The translations under genes and the position numbers were made by a program. A stretch of 24,156 nucleotides of DNA from Waddliaceae bacterium. GTDB taxonomy: Bacteria > Chlamydiota > Chlamydiia > Chlamydiales > GCA-2709385. The stretch is from positions 1 to 24,156 of the forward strand of contig PAQS01000045.1 of NCBI GenBank assembly GCA_002709385.1, given 5' to 3'. Shown here piece after piece: positions 22,208 through 24,156 of the stretch (the stretch's first letter is position 1; every line of letters begins with the position of its first letter). The notes under the pieces were generated by a model. The model did no database searches, had not been told where the DNA came from, and saw only the letters and a list, made by a program, of their open reading frames with translations.

Positions 22208-22831
22208 TTGAGAAAAATAGTGTCCCTATTCAGACCTAAAGCAGCTGTCCTTTGGACAGGTGGAAAAGATTGTGCCTTAGCCTTACACGAAGCAAAAAAA
22301 ACGGTAAATGTATCTTATCTCGTCACTTTTGCTCCAAAAGACAAAGCATTTCAAGCTCACCCAATAGAGATCATGAAAAAGCAAGCTCAAGCTCTAGGTA
22401 TTCCTCACCTGGTCTTGACGCTTACAGAACCTTATGAGGAAGCTTATAAAAAAGCATTTGAAGACCTCCGATCTCATTATGGTATTGAAACTGTGATTAC
22501 AGGTGATATCGACCGAGTGATGGGCTATGAAAACTGGGTAAGGGCTTGCGCTGAGCCTTTAGGTTTTACTGTTCTCACTCCTCTATGGCAAAAATCTCGT
22601 GAACATTTACTGGAAAAGTATTGGAACTTAGGTTTTGAAGCTGTAATTACTTATGTCAACCCACCTTTAAGCTCCGAGTGGATTGGATCTTCTATTACAA
22701 AAGAGACGATTCAAAAATTAAAAAAGATACAAGGCGTCGATCTTTGTGGAGAAAACGGAGAGTTTCATACCATGGTAACCTACGGACCAGGTTTTTCTGA
22801 AAAAGTTGTCTATAGCAAAAGTAATACGTAA
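22208..22831 (+). CDS. Dph6/MJ0570-type ATP-binding (adenine nucleotide alpha hydrolase-like) protein
   Basis: A 207-residue protein with the PP-loop ATP-pyrophosphatase motif WTGGKDCALALHEA (about 16-29), the SGGKDS variant of the diphthine-ammonia ligase/ATP_bind_4 family. Further family-like blocks are VITGDI near 97, YENWVRACAEPLGFTVLTPLW, and GENGEFHTMVTYGPGF near the C-terminus (the GExGEFHT motif). In eukaryotes and archaea the domain amidates diphthine on EF2, a modification bacteria lack, so the bacterial substrate is unknown. The protein has only the ATPase domain, with no RidA-like extension. The start is unclear: TTG at 22208 has no ribosome binding site, GTG at 22220 has a weak GAG. 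The gene follows lptB closely and the IS element begins 16 bases after its stop. Confidence 0.8.
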   Translation: MRKIVSLFRPKAAVLWTGGKDCALALHEAKKTVNVSYLVTFAPKDKAFQAHPIEIMKKQAQALGIPHLVLTLTEPYEEAYKKAFEDLRSHYGIETVITGDIDRVMGYENWVRACAEPLGFTVLTPLWQKSREHLLEKYWNLGFEAVITYVNPPLSSEWIGSSITKETIQKLKKIQGVDLCGENGEFHTMVTYGPGFSEKVVYSKSNT

Positions 22832-22841
22832 AAAAAATAAA

Positions 22842-22847
22842 CTATAA
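22842..22847. repeat. left copy of probable target-site duplication
   Basis: CTATAA precedes the left inverted repeat and recurs at 24150-24155 right after the right inverted repeat. IS3 elements usually duplicate 3-5 bases, so one base of the six may be coincidence or belong to the element end. Confidence 0.65.
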
Positions 22848-22868
22848 TGGTCCCCAAAAACTAGACCA
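22848..22868 (+). repeat. left terminal inverted repeat of the IS
   Basis: Starts TGGTCCCCA and ends CTAGACCA. It matches the reverse complement of 24129-24149 at 16 of 21 positions, differing at position 4 and in the AAAA/TTGT centre. Confidence 0.88.
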
Positions 22869-22919
22869 GTTGATTTACTCCCTAGAAGAGCTATATTAGA
22901 GGTTTTTCTGGAGGTCTAA

Positions 22920-23201
22920 ATGACAGCAAAGTTTAAGAGAAGAGACGCTGACTTTAAATATAAAGTAGCTCTTGAAGCGGCAAAAGATCTAAGGCAGATC
23001 AAGGAAATTGCTCGAGAATTTCAGATACATCCTAAGCAAGTTACCGAGTGGCGGAATCGTTTGCTTGAAGGTAAAGATAAAATATTTGCTGTTCGAGGAA
23101 AACAAGATAATAGTCTTGTAGCTGAAAATGAAGAGCTAAAGAAAATAATAGGCAAGCAAACTCTCGAGTTAGAGTATTTGAAAAAAAAACTCAAGAGCTA
23201 G
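22920..23201 (+). CDS. IS3-family transposase OrfA
   Basis: A 93-residue DNA-binding subunit. The N-terminal helix-turn-helix (about 10-55) includes KVALEAAKDLRQIKEIAREFQIHPKQVTEWRNRLLEG, where the recognition pattern HPKQVTEW is typical of IS3 OrfA. A leucine-zipper coiled coil follows (about 66-91, heptad leucines in VAENEELKKIIGK and onward). GGAGG lies five bases before the ATG. Near its end a run of nine A (23181-23189) lets ribosomes slip by -1 to make the OrfAB transposase; without slippage translation ends at the TAG at 23199. OrfA alone usually acts as an inhibitor or assists OrfAB. Confidence 0.92.
   Translation: MTAKFKRRDADFKYKVALEAAKDLRQIKEIAREFQIHPKQVTEWRNRLLEGKDKIFAVRGKQDNSLVAENEELKKIIGKQTLELEYLKKKLKS
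23181..23189 (+). other. programmed -1 frameshift site (A9 run)
   Basis: Nine consecutive A, in the form A AAA AAA, lie in the overlap of orfA (0 frame) and orfB (-1 frame). A small hairpin (AAACTC / GAGTTT, loop eight bases) starts at its 3' end and includes the orfA stop. It is the only place where the two frames join without an OrfB start codon. Confidence 0.75.
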
Positions 23202-24094
23202 AGTTTGCTAAGCGGCGGCGTCTAGTAAGTCCAGATGAAATAGGGCTATCTATTCGCCGCCAATGTGAGCTTCTGAATGTTCCTAGAGCATCATTTTATT
23301 ACAAGGCAATACCTGAAACAGCTGAAAACCTAGAGCTAATGAAACTCATAGATGAAATTCATTTGAGCTATCCGTTTTATGGCAGAAGACGAATATGCGT
23401 AGAGCTAGAAAGACAAGGGTATATAGTTAATCATAAAAGAGTTAGAAGGCTCATGAGCAACTTAGGGATTTATACATTTTATCCTCGACCAAAGACAACA
23501 AAAACGACAAACGAGCATAAGAAATTTCCTTATTTACTGAGAGATGTTTCTATAAGACGAGTGAATCAAGTTTGGAGTTCTGATATTACTTATATTCCTA
23601 TTACAGGAGGATATACCTATCTAACCGCGGTTCTCGATTGGCATAGTCGTTATGTTTTAGCATGGACTTTATCCAGCAGTATGGAGTCTCAGTTTTGTTG
23701 TGATACGCTCTTAGAAGCTTTACGTGCTGGTAAACCAGAAGTATTTAACACGGATCAAGGGGTTCAATATACCAGTATTAGTTTCATAAATGAACTAAGC
23801 TCTAGAGACATCGCAATTAGCATGGATGGGAAAGGACGTGCTCTTGATAATATATTTATTGAGCGCTTATGGCGTTCAGTAAAACAAGAAGAAGTATACC
23901 TGAAACAATATGATGACCTAAATCATGCTTACGATAGCCTGGTCTCTTATTTTAATTTTTACAACAATCATCGCCCTCACCAATCCCTTAATTACCGGAC
24001 ACCCAGGGAGGTGTTTCATACGGGCAATAACAATTTTACTAAAGAGGTGACCGGAAAACATAAGCAAAAACATAAACTAAGACCAACAATGTAG
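23183..24094 (+). CDS. IS3-family transposase OrfB (rve integrase core), read by -1 frameshift
   Basis: Catalytic part of the transposase. The -1 frame is open from the A9 run (I place its first codon at 23183), giving about 303 residues. It contains the N-terminal IS3 helix-turn-helix stretch (LSIRRQCELLNVPRASFYYK), the YGRRRICVELERQGYIVNHKRVRRLM block, and the integrase core with the DDE residues in WSSDITY, FNTDQGVQYTS and IERLWRSVKQEE; the last D and E are 35 residues apart. The HRPHQSLNYRTPREVF ending is complete. The first ATG of this frame, at 23339, comes after the N-terminal block, so separate initiation there would give an incomplete protein; frameshifting from orfA is the better model. 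Confidence 0.92.
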   Translation, partial: KKTQELEFAKRRRLVSPDEIGLSIRRQCELLNVPRASFYYKAIPETAENLELMKLIDEIHLSYPFYGRRRICVELERQGYIVNHKRVRRLMSNLGIYTFYPRPKTTKTTNEHKKFPYLLRDVSIRRVNQVWSSDITYIPITGGYTYLTAVLDWHSRYVLAWTLSSSMESQFCCDTLLEALRAGKPEVFNTDQGVQYTSISFINELSSRDIAISMDGKGRALDNIFIERLWRSVKQEEVYLKQYDDLNHAYDSLVSYFNFYNNHRPHQSLNYRTPREVFHTGNNNFTKEVTGKHKQKHKLRPTM

Positions 24095-24128
24095 CTATCT
24101 CCTGAGGGAGTAATAAAATCAGCATTTT

Positions 24129-24149
24129 TGGTCTAGACAATGGGGTCCA
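24129..24149 (-). repeat. right terminal inverted repeat of the IS
   Basis: Reverse complement begins TGGACCCCA and ends CTAGACCA, matching the left end. CTATAA, the second copy of the target duplication, follows at 24150. Confidence 0.88.
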
Positions 24150-24156
24150 CTATAAA

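Larger units (their letters stand above)
22848..24149 (+). mobile_element. complete IS3-family insertion sequence (1302 bp)
   Basis: The element is bounded by imperfect 21-base terminal inverted repeats beginning TGG (16 of 21 matching). It contains an OrfA/OrfB pair in the 0 and -1 frames and is flanked by the direct repeat CTATAA. OrfB has a complete D-D(35)E triad and OrfA a helix-turn-helix and leucine zipper. All parts needed for transposition look intact. It inserted just downstream of the Dph6-like gene without breaking a gene visible here. The IS3 subgroup cannot be decided by eye. Confidence 0.92.

Noticed and set aside
23339-24094. OrfB of the IS as an independent gene starting at the ATG 23339
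   Set aside because: The -1 frame is open upstream back to the A9 run and encodes the conserved N-terminal block, so a frameshift product explains it better.
1-24156. CRISPR array, prophage or toxin-antitoxin system
   Set aside because: No regularly spaced repeats, phage structural genes or recognisable toxin/antitoxin pairs were found on reading; repeats seen are IS ends and hairpins only.

Overview
The window reads as chromosomal sequence from a member of the Chlamydiales outside the classical Chlamydiaceae (the environmental or Chlamydia-related families). The main evidence is gene order. The series hemA, second gyrase-like pair (parE/parC), a small hypothetical gene, an RluD-family pseudouridine synthase, kdsA, and an LPS-transport block ending in an ABC ATPase matches, as far as I remember it, the hemA-to-kdsA neighbourhood of Chlamydia trachomatis. 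Extra genes are interspersed here (pseB, nagA, recX, dtd, folK and several unknowns). RpsD and HemA also look chlamydial, HemA being unusually short. Asparaginyl-tRNA synthetase, nagA, a pseB-type dehydratase and a complete insertion sequence argue for a larger-genome relative. Base composition is AT-leaning throughout. I cannot name the genus.

Layout. 1-470: 3' part of rpsD, closed by a strong bidirectional terminator. 599-2185 (-): murJ lipid II flippase, divergent from asnS (2286-3728). 3774-4784 (-): hemA, and 4877-5920 (-): pseB, each with its own good sigma-70-type promoter. 6069-7181: nagA. 7275-12337: a tight run of parE, parC, recX and an unknown gene, joined by ATGA overlaps or a 10-base gap. 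12384-12789: a self-contained small transcription unit with a near-ideal promoter, a long hairpin at the very 5' end of the mRNA, an 83-residue protein and a strong terminator. 12836-15418: an unknown gene, rluD, an unknown gene, dtd and khpA, ending in a terminator that faces a leftward tRNA-Arg(UCU). 15848-18200: a lineage-specific patch with a candidate inclusion-membrane-type protein, folK (whose ribosome binding site sits in a hairpin), and a leftward gene with a Ca-binding-type acidic motif. 18393-22186: kdsA, lptC-like, lptA-like and lptB, an LPS synthesis/export block with overlapping genes. 22208-22831: a Dph6/ATP-pyrophosphatase-like gene. 22848-24149: a complete IS3-family element with inverted repeats, a probable target duplication and an A-run frameshift site; the window ends in its target-site repeat.

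How the genes fit together: MurJ, NagA, PseB, KdsA and the Lpt proteins all concern envelope sugars and lipids. AsnS, HemA, Dtd, RluD, RpsD, KhpA and the tRNA belong to translation and tRNA metabolism. ParE/ParC and RecX concern DNA topology and recombination. The unknown genes at 15848 and 17328 are the best candidates for host-interaction proteins, but that is inference from sequence character only. No stretch longer than 300 bases lacks a gene. I found no CRISPR array, prophage, toxin-antitoxin pair or riboswitch I could defend.
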